Below, in pieces: positions 1 to 5,059 of a DNA stretch of 5,110 nt. Position numbers and translations under genes: made by a program. Below the pieces are notes generated by a model that saw nothing but the letters and a program-made list of their open reading frames with translations, was not told the origin of the DNA and searched no databases. Every line of letters starts with the position of its first letter. Positions within the stretch are counted from its first letter, which is position 1. This stretch comes from an uncultured cyanobacterium (GTDB lineage Bacteria > Cyanobacteriota > Cyanobacteriia > Cyanobacteriales > Geitlerinemataceae). The stretch is from the NCBI GenBank assembly GCA_937121005.1, contig CAKZKB010000413.1, positions 1 to 5,110 of the forward strand. The letters run 5' to 3'.

Positions 1-30
1 CCGGTTTCTCCCTTCAAAAACCGGGTTTCT
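1..30. repeat. Short intergenic repeat, two CCGG(G)TTTCT units
   Basis: Two near-identical units, CCGGTTTCT at 1-9 and CCGGGTTTCT at 21-30, lie in the same orientation and are separated by 11 bases. The second contains a perfect inverted repeat, AAACC-G-GGTTT, at 18-28. The first unit starts at the window edge, so the element may be larger. The pattern resembles the AGAAACC(C)GGTTTCT-type dispersed intergenic repeats I associate with filamentous cyanobacterial genomes; that link is from memory. It lies 3' of mdh. The inverted repeat has a one-base centre and no clear T-run design, so I do not call it a terminator. Confidence 0.5.
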
Positions 31-61
31 GTGTACTACCTAAATGCTTGCGAAAATAGGA

Positions 62-69
62 GCGATCGC
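62..69. repeat. HIP1 octamer GCGATCGC at the mdh stop codon
   Basis: A perfect GCGATCGC palindrome overlaps the last base of the mdh stop codon (TAG, 71-69). HIP1 is a highly over-represented octamer in many cyanobacteria. This is the only exact copy in the left 2.8 kb of the window. Confidence 0.85.
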
Positions 70-1034
70 TACGAGTTTAACAACTGTTTTGCCCGCGCGA
101 TCGTCTCTCGTACCAATGTCGCCGCCGCTTGCATTTGTTCGGCTTCGCTGTCGGTGAGTTGCAGTTCCATAATGTCTTCAACGCCGCGACATCCCAACCG
201 ACAAAGGGTTCCTAAAAATAGGTCGTCAATGCCGTAGCGACCTTGCAAGTAAACGGAACCGGGAAGCCAACAATGGCGATCTCGGATCGCGGCTTCCACC
301 ATATTACAAGCGGCCGAAGCCGGAGCAAAATATGCGCCGCCTCGCTTCATTAAATTGACAATTTCTGTGCCGCCGTTGCGCGTTCGTTCCACCAGGCGAT
401 CGATGGTAGCCCTATCGAGTAAATCGGTTAGAGGAATACCATTGACCGTGCAATACTTGGGTAAAGGAACCATAGCCTTACCGTGATTGCCAATCACAGT
501 AGCGCGAACGTCGCGAAAGGGAACACCCAACTCCATGGCGATAAAGGCTTGCAACCGGGCCGAGTCGAGAACGCCAGCCATCCCTACAATCCGATCGCGG
601 GGCAGTTGCGTCGTTTCCCATGCCAAATAGGTCATGGCATCGAGGGGGTTGGTGACAATAATAAAAAAGGCGTTGGGCGAATATTCGATCGCTTTTTTGC
701 TGGCTTCGACGATAATTTCGGCGTTGGTTTTCACCAGCTCATCGCGATCGATCCCCGGCGTGCGCGGGCGGCCGGCGGTAATCACCACCACGTCCGCATT
801 AGCTGTGTCCTTATAGTCGTTCGTGCCGATAATATCGCGATCGTGGGCCTGCAAGCCCCGCGCCTGCATCAAGTCTAAGGCGATGCCTTGGGGCAAGCCT
901 TCAATGACATCTAACAGCACTACGTGGGCGATACCGCGTTCGGCCAGGCGTTGGGCCAGGGTACTACCCACCTTCCCCGCGCCGATGACGGCGACGCGGT
1001 GGGCGTAACAAGCAGGAGGTAAAATGTCAGGCAC
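69..1034 (-). CDS. mdh: Malate dehydrogenase, LDH-like, NAD-dependent
   Basis: Oxidises malate to oxaloacetate with NAD+ (reversible), cytosolic, in central carbon metabolism. The 321-residue length is normal for the LDH-like MDH family. Seen: the Rossmann loop GAGKVGST (18-25), an Asp at the end of beta-2 (D42, in LLDVIEG) that favours NAD over NADP, the malate-specific Arg in GRPRTPG (R91) where lactate dehydrogenases have Gln, R97, NPLD (129-132), the catalytic pair D157 (LDSAR) and H184, and substrate-binding R160. Odd: the motif normally HGD is HGK here (K186, codon AAG). Six cysteines (9, 195, 243, 255, 278, 282), several near the C-terminus, could matter for redox control; this is speculation. 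The start is GTG at 1034, the only start candidate before the Rossmann motif. A weak GAAGAG lies nine bases upstream. It follows ndhO by 3 bases in the same frame. The older name citH is also used in cyanobacteria. Confidence 0.95.
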   Translation of the reverse strand: MPDILPPACYAHRVAVIGAGKVGSTLAQRLAERGIAHVVLLDVIEGLPQGIALDLMQARGLQAHDRDIIGTNDYKDTANADVVVITAGRPRTPGIDRDELVKTNAEIIVEASKKAIEYSPNAFFIIVTNPLDAMTYLAWETTQLPRDRIVGMAGVLDSARLQAFIAMELGVPFRDVRATVIGNHGKAMVPLPKYCTVNGIPLTDLLDRATIDRLVERTRNGGTEIVNLMKRGGAYFAPASAACNMVEAAIRDRHCWLPGSVYLQGRYGIDDLFLGTLCRLGCRGVEDIMELQLTDSEAEQMQAAATLVRETIARAKQLLNS

Positions 1035-1037
1035 GAT

Positions 1038-1265
1038 TTAAAACTCTTCGAGTTGGTCGAGGCGCAGCCAGATATTCGGTGTCGGTACGATTCCGAATTT
1101 AATCAGGGCGTAGTCGCCTTCGGTTTCGAGAATTTCGCCGCGCGTCTCGAAAATATAGTTGGGAAAGCGGGTGTCGCTGGCTTTGGCTTCCAGGCTGTTT
1201 TCCAGTTGTTCGCGCACCACGCGCACGAAGGATCCTCGTTTCAGTCCGCCTTTTTTGGGGGGCAT
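1038..1265 (-). CDS. ndhO: NAD(P)H-quinone oxidoreductase (NDH-1) subunit O
   Basis: Small peripheral subunit of the thylakoid NDH-1 complex, which oxidises ferredoxin and reduces plastoquinone in respiration and cyclic electron flow around photosystem I. NdhO belongs to the set of subunits present in cyanobacteria and chloroplasts but absent from E. coli complex I. The 75 residues match the family size (about 70-80). Recognisable stretches are a basic Lys/Gly-rich start (PPKKGGLKRGSFVRVVRE), ENSLEAKASDTRFPNYIFET (22-41), GDYALIKFG (50-58) and the C-terminal PNIWLRLDQLE. There are no membrane segments or cofactor motifs, as expected for a soluble subunit. The start is ATG at 1265. No good Shine-Dalgarno precedes it, which is common in cyanobacteria. 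It lies 66 bases after gcvH and 3 bases before mdh, so co-transcription with mdh is likely. Confidence 0.95.
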   Translation of the reverse strand: MPPKKGGLKRGSFVRVVREQLENSLEAKASDTRFPNYIFETRGEILETEGDYALIKFGIVPTPNIWLRLDQLEEF

Positions 1266-1299
1266 GGGGATATCGAAGTTGAAACTGTACTTTAGAGAA

Positions 1300-1329
1300 A
1301 TTGTACTGGTGTGGGGCGATCGTCGCCAA
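1300..1329 (-). promoter_or_regulatory. Possible promoter of ndhO-mdh
   Basis: In the 66-base gcvH-ndhO gap the minus strand reads TTGGCG (1329-1324), an 18-base spacer, then TACAAT (1305-1300). The -10 matches consensus at 5 of 6 positions; the -35 is poor (TTG only). It would place transcription start near 1293, giving a leader of about 28 bases before ndhO. Read-through from gcvH is equally possible. Confidence 0.35.
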
Positions 1330-1331
1330 GT

Positions 1332-1721
1332 CTATTCGCCTTCGACGAGCGATCGATACTCTTTGGCCCCCATTGCGTCATCTAGGTCGCTTTCGTCGTC
1401 TACGCGCACTTTCAGCAACCAGCCTTCGCCGTAGGGATCCTCTTGCAGCATTTCCGGGGTGTCGATGGCCGCTTCGTTGCGATCGAGGATTTGACCCGAC
1501 ACGGGGGATACAATGTCTTCGACGGCTTTCACCGACTCGACAGATCCGAAGGGGTCTCCTTTGGTCACGGTGTCGCCGACTTCGGGCAACTCTAAGAAGA
1601 CGAGATCGCCTAACTGGTCGATGGCAAAGGCGCTGATGCCGATGGTGGCAATGTCGCCTTCGAGTCGCGCGTACTCGTGGGAGTCGAGATATTTGAGTTC
1701 GTCTGGGTATTCCAGCTTCAT
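1332..1721 (-). CDS. gcvH: Glycine cleavage system H protein (lipoyl carrier)
   Basis: H protein carries the aminomethyl group from glycine between the P, T and L proteins on a lipoyl-lysine arm. In cyanobacteria the system consumes photorespiratory glycine and supplies C1 units and NADH. The protein is a single biotinyl/lipoyl-type domain of 129 residues, normal length. The lipoylation site is K65 in GSVESVKAVEDI. The following SPVSG (72-76) and the C-terminal DPYGEGWLLKV region are also characteristic. The protein is very acidic, typical for GcvH. The start is ATG at 1721: a GGAG six bases upstream is well placed for it. An in-frame TTG at 1733 (four extra residues) overlaps that GGAG and is unlikely. 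The partner genes gcvP and gcvT are not in the window. It lies 89 bases after the sulfotransferase and has its own -10-like element. Confidence 0.96.
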   Translation of the reverse strand: MKLEYPDELKYLDSHEYARLEGDIATIGISAFAIDQLGDLVFLELPEVGDTVTKGDPFGSVESVKAVEDIVSPVSGQILDRNEAAIDTPEMLQEDPYGEGWLLKVRVDDESDLDDAMGAKEYRSLVEGE

Positions 1722-1727
1722 GGAAGT

Positions 1728-1731
1728 CTCC
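1728..1731 (-). promoter_or_regulatory. Shine-Dalgarno GGAG of gcvH
   Basis: The minus strand reads TTGGAGACTTCC then ATG, which puts GGAG six bases before the start at 1721. This is the clearest ribosome-binding site in the window. It decides the gcvH start in favour of the ATG over the upstream in-frame TTG at 1733, which shares a base with the site. Confidence 0.75.
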
Positions 1732-1759
1732 AAGATGTGCAGGCGGGGTCGCGACGAAA

Positions 1760-1765
1760 ATTATA
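1760..1765 (-). promoter_or_regulatory. Probable -10 element of the gcvH promoter
   Basis: A perfect TATAAT lies on the minus strand in the 89-base gap between the sulfotransferase and gcvH. Transcription would start near 1753, giving a leader of about 32 bases. No recognisable -35 lies 16-18 bases upstream (the region is C-rich, for example TCACCC), and there is no TGn extension, so it may need an activator. It suggests gcvH does not depend on the sulfotransferase transcript. Confidence 0.5.
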
Positions 1766-1810
1766 CCCGATCGCGCCGCAAGGGGTGACTGGGGTGGGGT
1801 TGCCAGAGTC

Positions 1811-2620
1811 TCATTGTACCGTACTAGGGGCCGTCGTGCTGGCGGCGAGTTGTTTAATCTGTCGGTACAGTCGGACATCTAAAAAATTGACCTTCGCGAT
1901 CGTCTCTAAGGTAGATGGGTCGATGTCTTGCAGTTTTAAGCGATCGGGGGTGGCATTCAACACTTTATGGGAAAATTTCTGATAATTAGAGAAGTTCGCT
2001 GCCCGAGCGATGGCGCTCTTAGCAGCATCGATATCGTCTAAAATTCCCACCACTGTATATTTTTCTCGGATGAGATTGTAAGCCCTTTCTACGGCGCGAT
2101 CGGGATCTTGCTCGGCTTCTGCGAGTGGAATTTGTAGGAAGCGAGTCACGTAGTTGTTCCGCAATTCTTCATCGCTCAAACCCGATGTAACGTAGTCCTC
2201 TAGCGAGATTTTTTTGTTTTTAATTTCTTCGTGCAAATAATGTTGGGGATTGCGAAGAACGTAGAAATAATGAGAGACAATTCTGTCGATGGGATCGCGA
2301 AATATGGTGACGGTTATTTTGTCGGGATGGGTCAACTCTAGAAGTTCGTGAGCGCCATGACCCAGTACGAGATCGTAGTTCGAGCGAATTTCTTTCGGCA
2401 AGGATTTAAAGCGATCGATACACTCTCGCTTTTGTTCTCCAACAATGTGGAATATTTTATCATCTTCATACTGGGATTTTAAAAAATGATTGAAGGTCAT
2501 GCCGCCACATTTGGGGATATGCTCGAACAACACTTTTTTAGGAGATCCCCAAAAGAACGATCGAAATTTTCGATCGAGCTTATTTTTTACGCCGCTAACT
2601 TTATGCAGGTAATTTTTCAT
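1811..2620 (-). CDS. PAPS-dependent sulfotransferase, carbohydrate type (Sulfotransfer_2-like)
   Basis: Predicted to move a sulfate group from PAPS to an acceptor, most likely a hydroxyl on a polysaccharide or glycan. The 269 residues form one domain. Seen: the 5'-phosphosulfate loop HIPKCGGMTF (34-43), the 3'-phosphate motif FRDPIDRIVSHYF (107-119, with R108 and S116 as the expected 3'-phosphate contacts), and GHGAHE (87-92), whose H88 is a candidate catalytic base by analogy with heparan-sulfate 2-O-sulfotransferases. RNNYVTRFL (154-162) resembles the conserved segment after the 3'-phosphate motif in this family. No signal peptide or membrane segment is evident, so it should act in the cytoplasm, where PAPS is. 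The start ATG at 2620 has only a weak GAG nearby, but a consensus promoter lies just upstream. It is locally AT-rich compared with the metabolic genes to the left. It follows two glycosyltransferases, consistent with a sulfated surface glycan. The substrate is unknown; a lipid or small-molecule acceptor is not excluded. Confidence 0.85.
   Translation of the reverse strand: MKNYLHKVSGVKNKLDRKFRSFFWGSPKKVLFEHIPKCGGMTFNHFLKSQYEDDKIFHIVGEQKRECIDRFKSLPKEIRSNYDLVLGHGAHELLELTHPDKITVTIFRDPIDRIVSHYFYVLRNPQHYLHEEIKNKKISLEDYVTSGLSDEELRNNYVTRFLQIPLAEAEQDPDRAVERAYNLIREKYTVVGILDDIDAAKSAIARAANFSNYQKFSHKVLNATPDRLKLQDIDPSTLETIAKVNFLDVRLYRQIKQLAASTTAPSTVQ
2558..2576. repeat. 19-base inverted repeat inside the sulfotransferase gene
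   Basis: CGATCGAAA and TTTCGATCG are perfect 9-base arms around a single T. In the transcript they could form a 7-bp stem with a 5-base loop, starting about 44 bases after the start codon. Each arm carries the CGATCG core common in this genome, so it may be a chance product of that bias. It encodes part of the basic N-terminal segment LDRKFRSF. Confidence 0.6.
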
Positions 2621-2649
2621 TTCTCAACAAAGAAAAATACACCTAGTAA

Positions 2650-2678
2650 ATTATACAACTTTGTTTGTAAAGTGTCAA
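2650..2678 (-). promoter_or_regulatory. Consensus sigma-70-type promoter of the sulfotransferase
   Basis: On the minus strand TTGACA (2678-2673), exactly 17 bases, then TATAAT (2655-2650) match the consensus at all 12 positions with optimal spacing. Predicted start of transcription is near 2643, leaving a leader of about 22 bases to the ATG at 2620. It lies wholly within the 110-base gap after the family 4 glycosyltransferase, so it makes the sulfotransferase transcriptionally independent of the glycosyltransferases. Confidence 0.82.
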
Positions 2679-2730
2679 GGCAAACCAAGAATTGGGTTGA
2701 CATCATTCCCCTAACAACCGCAACCGATCG

Positions 2731-3990
2731 CTAGGTCGATCGCTGCAAAATGTCTTGGTATAATTGTCGATAAGAGCGAGCTTGGACTTGGGTTGAAAAT
2801 TGCGTTTCGGCTGTTGTTCGGGCAGAATCAGAAAGCGATCGCCATCGTTCTTTATCCTCTAAAACCCAAGCGATCCCTGCCGCTAAATCTTCGGAGTTAA
2901 AACATTCGGCACGATAGCCATTTTCTTGGTGGCTGACGATATCTTTTAAGCCACTGGTGTCGAAACAAACGACGGGAGTACCGCAAGCAAGTGCTTCAAT
3001 TGGCGTTTTCGGACAGGCATCTTGCAGGGAAGGAACGATAACCGCATCGGCAGATCCGTAAGCCATCGCTAGGGTAATATTATCGTTGAAGCGGCCGAGA
3101 TAAGTTGTTTTTAGTCCCAGATCGGGTGGATTTTCCGGTGGGTTGGCTCCAATGACGATCGCCTCGGTGGTTTCTCCCCAACCGTTGGCGGCGAGTTGTT
3201 GCAAAGCGGAGACTAAATACTCAAACCCTTTGCGTCGATCGCGAGTGGCATTCAAGGCGACAAAGGCAATAATATTGCGGTTCTGAGGTAATTCGAGTAT
3301 AGATCTTACTGTCGATCGATCTCGCGGTTTAAAAATGTCGGTATCGATGGCATTGTGAATCACTTCAATGCGGCGATCGCGGAACAAACTGCTGCGACGA
3401 GCGCAGTCAGCCACCCATTGACTGACTGCCACGATCGTGATATCTAAATTTTGCCAAGCCTTATATTTTCGCTGCCAAACTTGGCGAGATAAATCCTCCT
3501 CTTTCGTCGAACCCAATAGGGGACAGCGACCGCATCGATCTTGGTATCGAGTACAATCTTCAAAGTAGTGGCAGCCTCCGGTCATTCCCCATATATCGCG
3601 CAGCGTCCACACCAAAGGCTTGTTAATTTTGGCGATGGCTTCTGGAGTCAAAAAGCTGCAACAGATCCAATGCAAGTTCACGAGATCGGGGTTAATTTGG
3701 CGCAGTTTGGGTTCGATATTCTCTCCAACCCGAGCCGGAGAGAACAGTTCGACTTTTTGTTGCGGATAGCGACGCAGTACGGTATAGTTAAAGTAGAGTT
3801 GGATCTCCCGTTGGACGCGATCGCGCAATCGAAAGCGATCGACGCTAAAAATGGTCGGATCGACACTGGATTTGTAGCAAACAAGCATATTAGAATCTAT
3901 CCCCAAACGGAGCAAGCCTTGGTGCATCCAATACGCACCCCGAGCGGCTCCTCCTTCGGTGTCCCAAGTGTTAATTTGTAGAATTTTCAT
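2731..3990 (-). CDS. Glycosyltransferase family 4 (GT-B fold, WcaC-like subgroup)
   Basis: Retaining GT-B glycosyltransferase predicted to add a sugar from a nucleotide donor to a growing surface glycan. The 419-residue length is normal. Order of parts: an N-terminal acceptor domain beginning MKILQINTWDTEGGAARGA, with the GGAAR loop at 13-17; DLVNLHW (102-108); a segment WTLRDIWGMTGGCHYFEDC (128-146) with further Cys at 153 and 156, typical of the WcaC-like subgroup; then the C-terminal donor domain with IHNAID (211-216), RKGFEYL (253-259) and the donor site PSLQDACPKTPIEALACGTP (320-339). The usual E-x7-E pair is D324-x7-E332, a tolerated variant. It appears cytoplasmic, with no convincing membrane helix. 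The ATG at 3990 lies 5 bases after the upstream glycosyltransferase stop, so they should form one operon. A GAGG lies too far upstream (12 bases) to be a convincing ribosome site. Donor and acceptor cannot be predicted. Confidence 0.9.
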   Translation of the reverse strand: MKILQINTWDTEGGAARGAYWMHQGLLRLGIDSNMLVCYKSSVDPTIFSVDRFRLRDRVQREIQLYFNYTVLRRYPQQKVELFSPARVGENIEPKLRQINPDLVNLHWICCSFLTPEAIAKINKPLVWTLRDIWGMTGGCHYFEDCTRYQDRCGRCPLLGSTKEEDLSRQVWQRKYKAWQNLDITIVAVSQWVADCARRSSLFRDRRIEVIHNAIDTDIFKPRDRSTVRSILELPQNRNIIAFVALNATRDRRKGFEYLVSALQQLAANGWGETTEAIVIGANPPENPPDLGLKTTYLGRFNDNITLAMAYGSADAVIVPSLQDACPKTPIEALACGTPVVCFDTSGLKDIVSHQENGYRAECFNSEDLAAGIAWVLEDKERWRSLSDSARTTAETQFSTQVQARSYRQLYQDILQRST

Positions 3991-3995
3991 GGTTG

Positions 3996-4979
3996 TTACT
4001 GCCCTCGAAGTGGTAAGATTTTATTAACATATTCTTGAGGGACATTTTCAGTCCGCGCGTAATCGAGAACTCGCCGCTTCATGGCGATGGGAGGAAGAAG
4101 GTCGATCGCCCACAGTTGCAGGACTTGCTTGGTATAATAAAACCAATATTTCCATTCTGGGATATCGCGAGTCCACCAATGGCGCATTTTGACCTGGTGT
4201 TCGATATTGTAGTGTACTTTGGTTTCATGGAATCCTTGCAAAATTTCCCGACGGCGATCGCTACCTCGCTCTAAATACCACTGCAACCAGGCCGGAGAAT
4301 GGCGAATAAATTCCGAGTAAAACTCGTAGTCGGTTCGAGCCTGGAGCTTTCTCGATATTAACACGCGAAAGCCAAATTTAAACCGCGATCGCAAACAGTA
4401 TTCGTAATCGCTATAATGAGGCAACCAATCCGTATCGGGAAGTCCGGCTTTTTCTAACACCGCTTTCGGGATTAGAGTAATATTTCCTGCCACTTGTTCG
4501 GCTTCGAGAAATTCGGCCTCTCCAAACGCCTCCAAACTGCGCACCGGACGACCCCCTGCCAAACCGCTAAACACGATCCAATCGGGATAGCGAGTGTCGC
4601 GAACAATGCCACTAACAATCGCATTTTCATAGTTGGGATCGCTGCAAACCTCTTTTACATTTTCCAAGAAGCGATCGTCTAAAATTACGTCGTCGTTCAC
4701 CCATAAAATATAGTCGAATTCGAGGCGATCGAGGGCGTATTGCATGGCTTTAGCCGTCGCACCTCCCCACCACAAGGAACCATCTCCTAACAGCAAACAA
4801 GCCTGGGGAAACCGATGGCGAATGGCTTCGGGAGTCCCATCAGTAGAACCATCGTCTACAACAATTGCTGTTAAATCGAGATCCCGAAGGGTTGCCGCTT
4901 GTTGGTAAAGCTGCGATAGAATATTGCAAGTTAGCGCTTTGCGGTTGCGTGCCGGAATCGTAACAGCGATCGCGATCAT
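3996..4979 (-). CDS. Glycosyltransferase family 2 (GT-A fold, rhamnosyltransferase-like)
   Basis: Inverting GT-A glycosyltransferase, probably adding a sugar to a lipid-linked or polysaccharide acceptor at the cytoplasmic membrane face. With the start at 4979 it has 327 residues, beginning MIAIAVTIPARNRK, as expected for the first strand of the fold. Seen: VDDGSTDGT (41-49, nucleotide binding), GDGSLWWGGA (65-74), typical of rhamnosyltransferase-like members, VNDDV (84-88) as the metal-binding DXD equivalent, and HYSDYEYCLR (178-187) containing the likely catalytic acid/base region (D181 or E183). The C-terminal tail (about 240-305) is rich in Trp and Tyr (for example EWKYWFYYTKQ) and may lie on the membrane. 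The frame stays open upstream through a TTG at 5075 to the window edge. I prefer the ATG because the fold starts there and a possible promoter lies between. It is followed 5 bases later by the family 4 enzyme. Confidence 0.88.
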   Translation of the reverse strand: MIAIAVTIPARNRKALTCNILSQLYQQAATLRDLDLTAIVVDDGSTDGTPEAIRHRFPQACLLLGDGSLWWGGATAKAMQYALDRLEFDYILWVNDDVILDDRFLENVKEVCSDPNYENAIVSGIVRDTRYPDWIVFSGLAGGRPVRSLEAFGEAEFLEAEQVAGNITLIPKAVLEKAGLPDTDWLPHYSDYEYCLRSRFKFGFRVLISRKLQARTDYEFYSEFIRHSPAWLQWYLERGSDRRREILQGFHETKVHYNIEHQVKMRHWWTRDIPEWKYWFYYTKQVLQLWAIDLLPPIAMKRRVLDYARTENVPQEYVNKILPLRGQ

Positions 4980-5009
4980 CCCTAAAGTATAGAGTGCGAG
5001 TTTTTCTTT

Positions 5010-5018
5010 AGTGTACCA
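5010..5018 (-). promoter_or_regulatory. Possible extended -10 promoter of the glycosyltransferase operon
   Basis: The minus strand reads TGGTACACT, an extended -10 (TGn plus TACACT, 4 of 6 matching). No -35 is recognisable at 17 or 18 bases. Transcription would begin near 5003, giving a leader of about 24 bases to the ATG at 4979. If real, it excludes the upstream TTG at 5075 as the translation start. The operon could equally be read from genes beyond the right edge. Confidence 0.35.
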
Positions 5019-5047
5019 CGCGCGATCGCCCACAACCGGAAAGTTTA

Positions 5048-5059
5048 CAGATCGATCTG
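5048..5059. repeat. 12-base palindrome CAGATCGATCTG
   Basis: A perfect 12-base palindrome sits about 70 bases upstream of the preferred glycosyltransferase 2 start, roughly at -45 to -56 from the possible start of transcription. The position would suit an operator or activator site, but the GATC-rich composition of the genome makes chance likely. No regulator is known. Confidence 0.4.

Larger units (their letters stand above)
2835..5029. repeat. Cluster of seven HIP1 octamers
   Basis: Exact GCGATCGC copies begin at 2835, 3373, 3817, 4254, 4385, 4966 and 5022. All but the last lie within the two glycosyltransferase coding regions; the 5022 copy lies just upstream of the likely glycosyltransferase 2 start. 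Seven copies in about 2.2 kb is dense, compared with one in the remaining part of the window. HIP1 abundance marks the DNA as cyanobacterial and suggests the glycosyltransferase genes have been resident long enough to carry the host signature. Confidence 0.85.

Noticed and set aside
31..237. A small plus-strand frame at the left end
   Set aside because: Most of it is antisense to the mdh 3' end, and there is no ribosome site or recognisable product.
483..878. A 131-codon open frame on the plus strand
   Set aside because: It lies fully antisense to the well-supported mdh gene, shows no recognisable motif, and is explained by GC-rich codon structure on the other strand.
1315..1327. GGCGA-TCG-TCGCC inverted repeat after gcvH as a terminator
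   Set aside because: The 5-bp stem with a 3-base loop is not followed by a T-run on the minus strand, and the CGATCG core is common throughout the window.
1722..1733. TTG at 1733 as the gcvH start
   Set aside because: It overlaps the GGAG that is ideally placed for the ATG at 1721, and GcvH proteins normally begin just before the segment seen after that ATG.
1378..1878. A 166-codon minus-strand frame rich in Arg and Pro
   Set aside because: It overlaps gcvH in another frame and runs into the sulfotransferase end. The Arg/Pro-rich, low-complexity composition is typical of an out-of-frame reading of a GC-rich gene.
2681..2700. Weak stem (CCAA/TTGG) just upstream of the sulfotransferase promoter, possible terminator of the glycosyltransferase operon
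   Set aside because: The stem is only about 4 bp with mismatches beyond, and no T-run follows on the minus strand.
3541..3981. A 146-codon plus-strand frame
   Set aside because: It is antisense to the N-terminal half of the family 4 glycosyltransferase, whose motifs clearly fix the coding strand.
4986..4991. TATACT directly before the glycosyltransferase 2 ATG, which would give a leaderless transcript
   Set aside because: There is no -35 at 17 bases and no TGn extension. The extended -10 at 5010-5018 is a better candidate.
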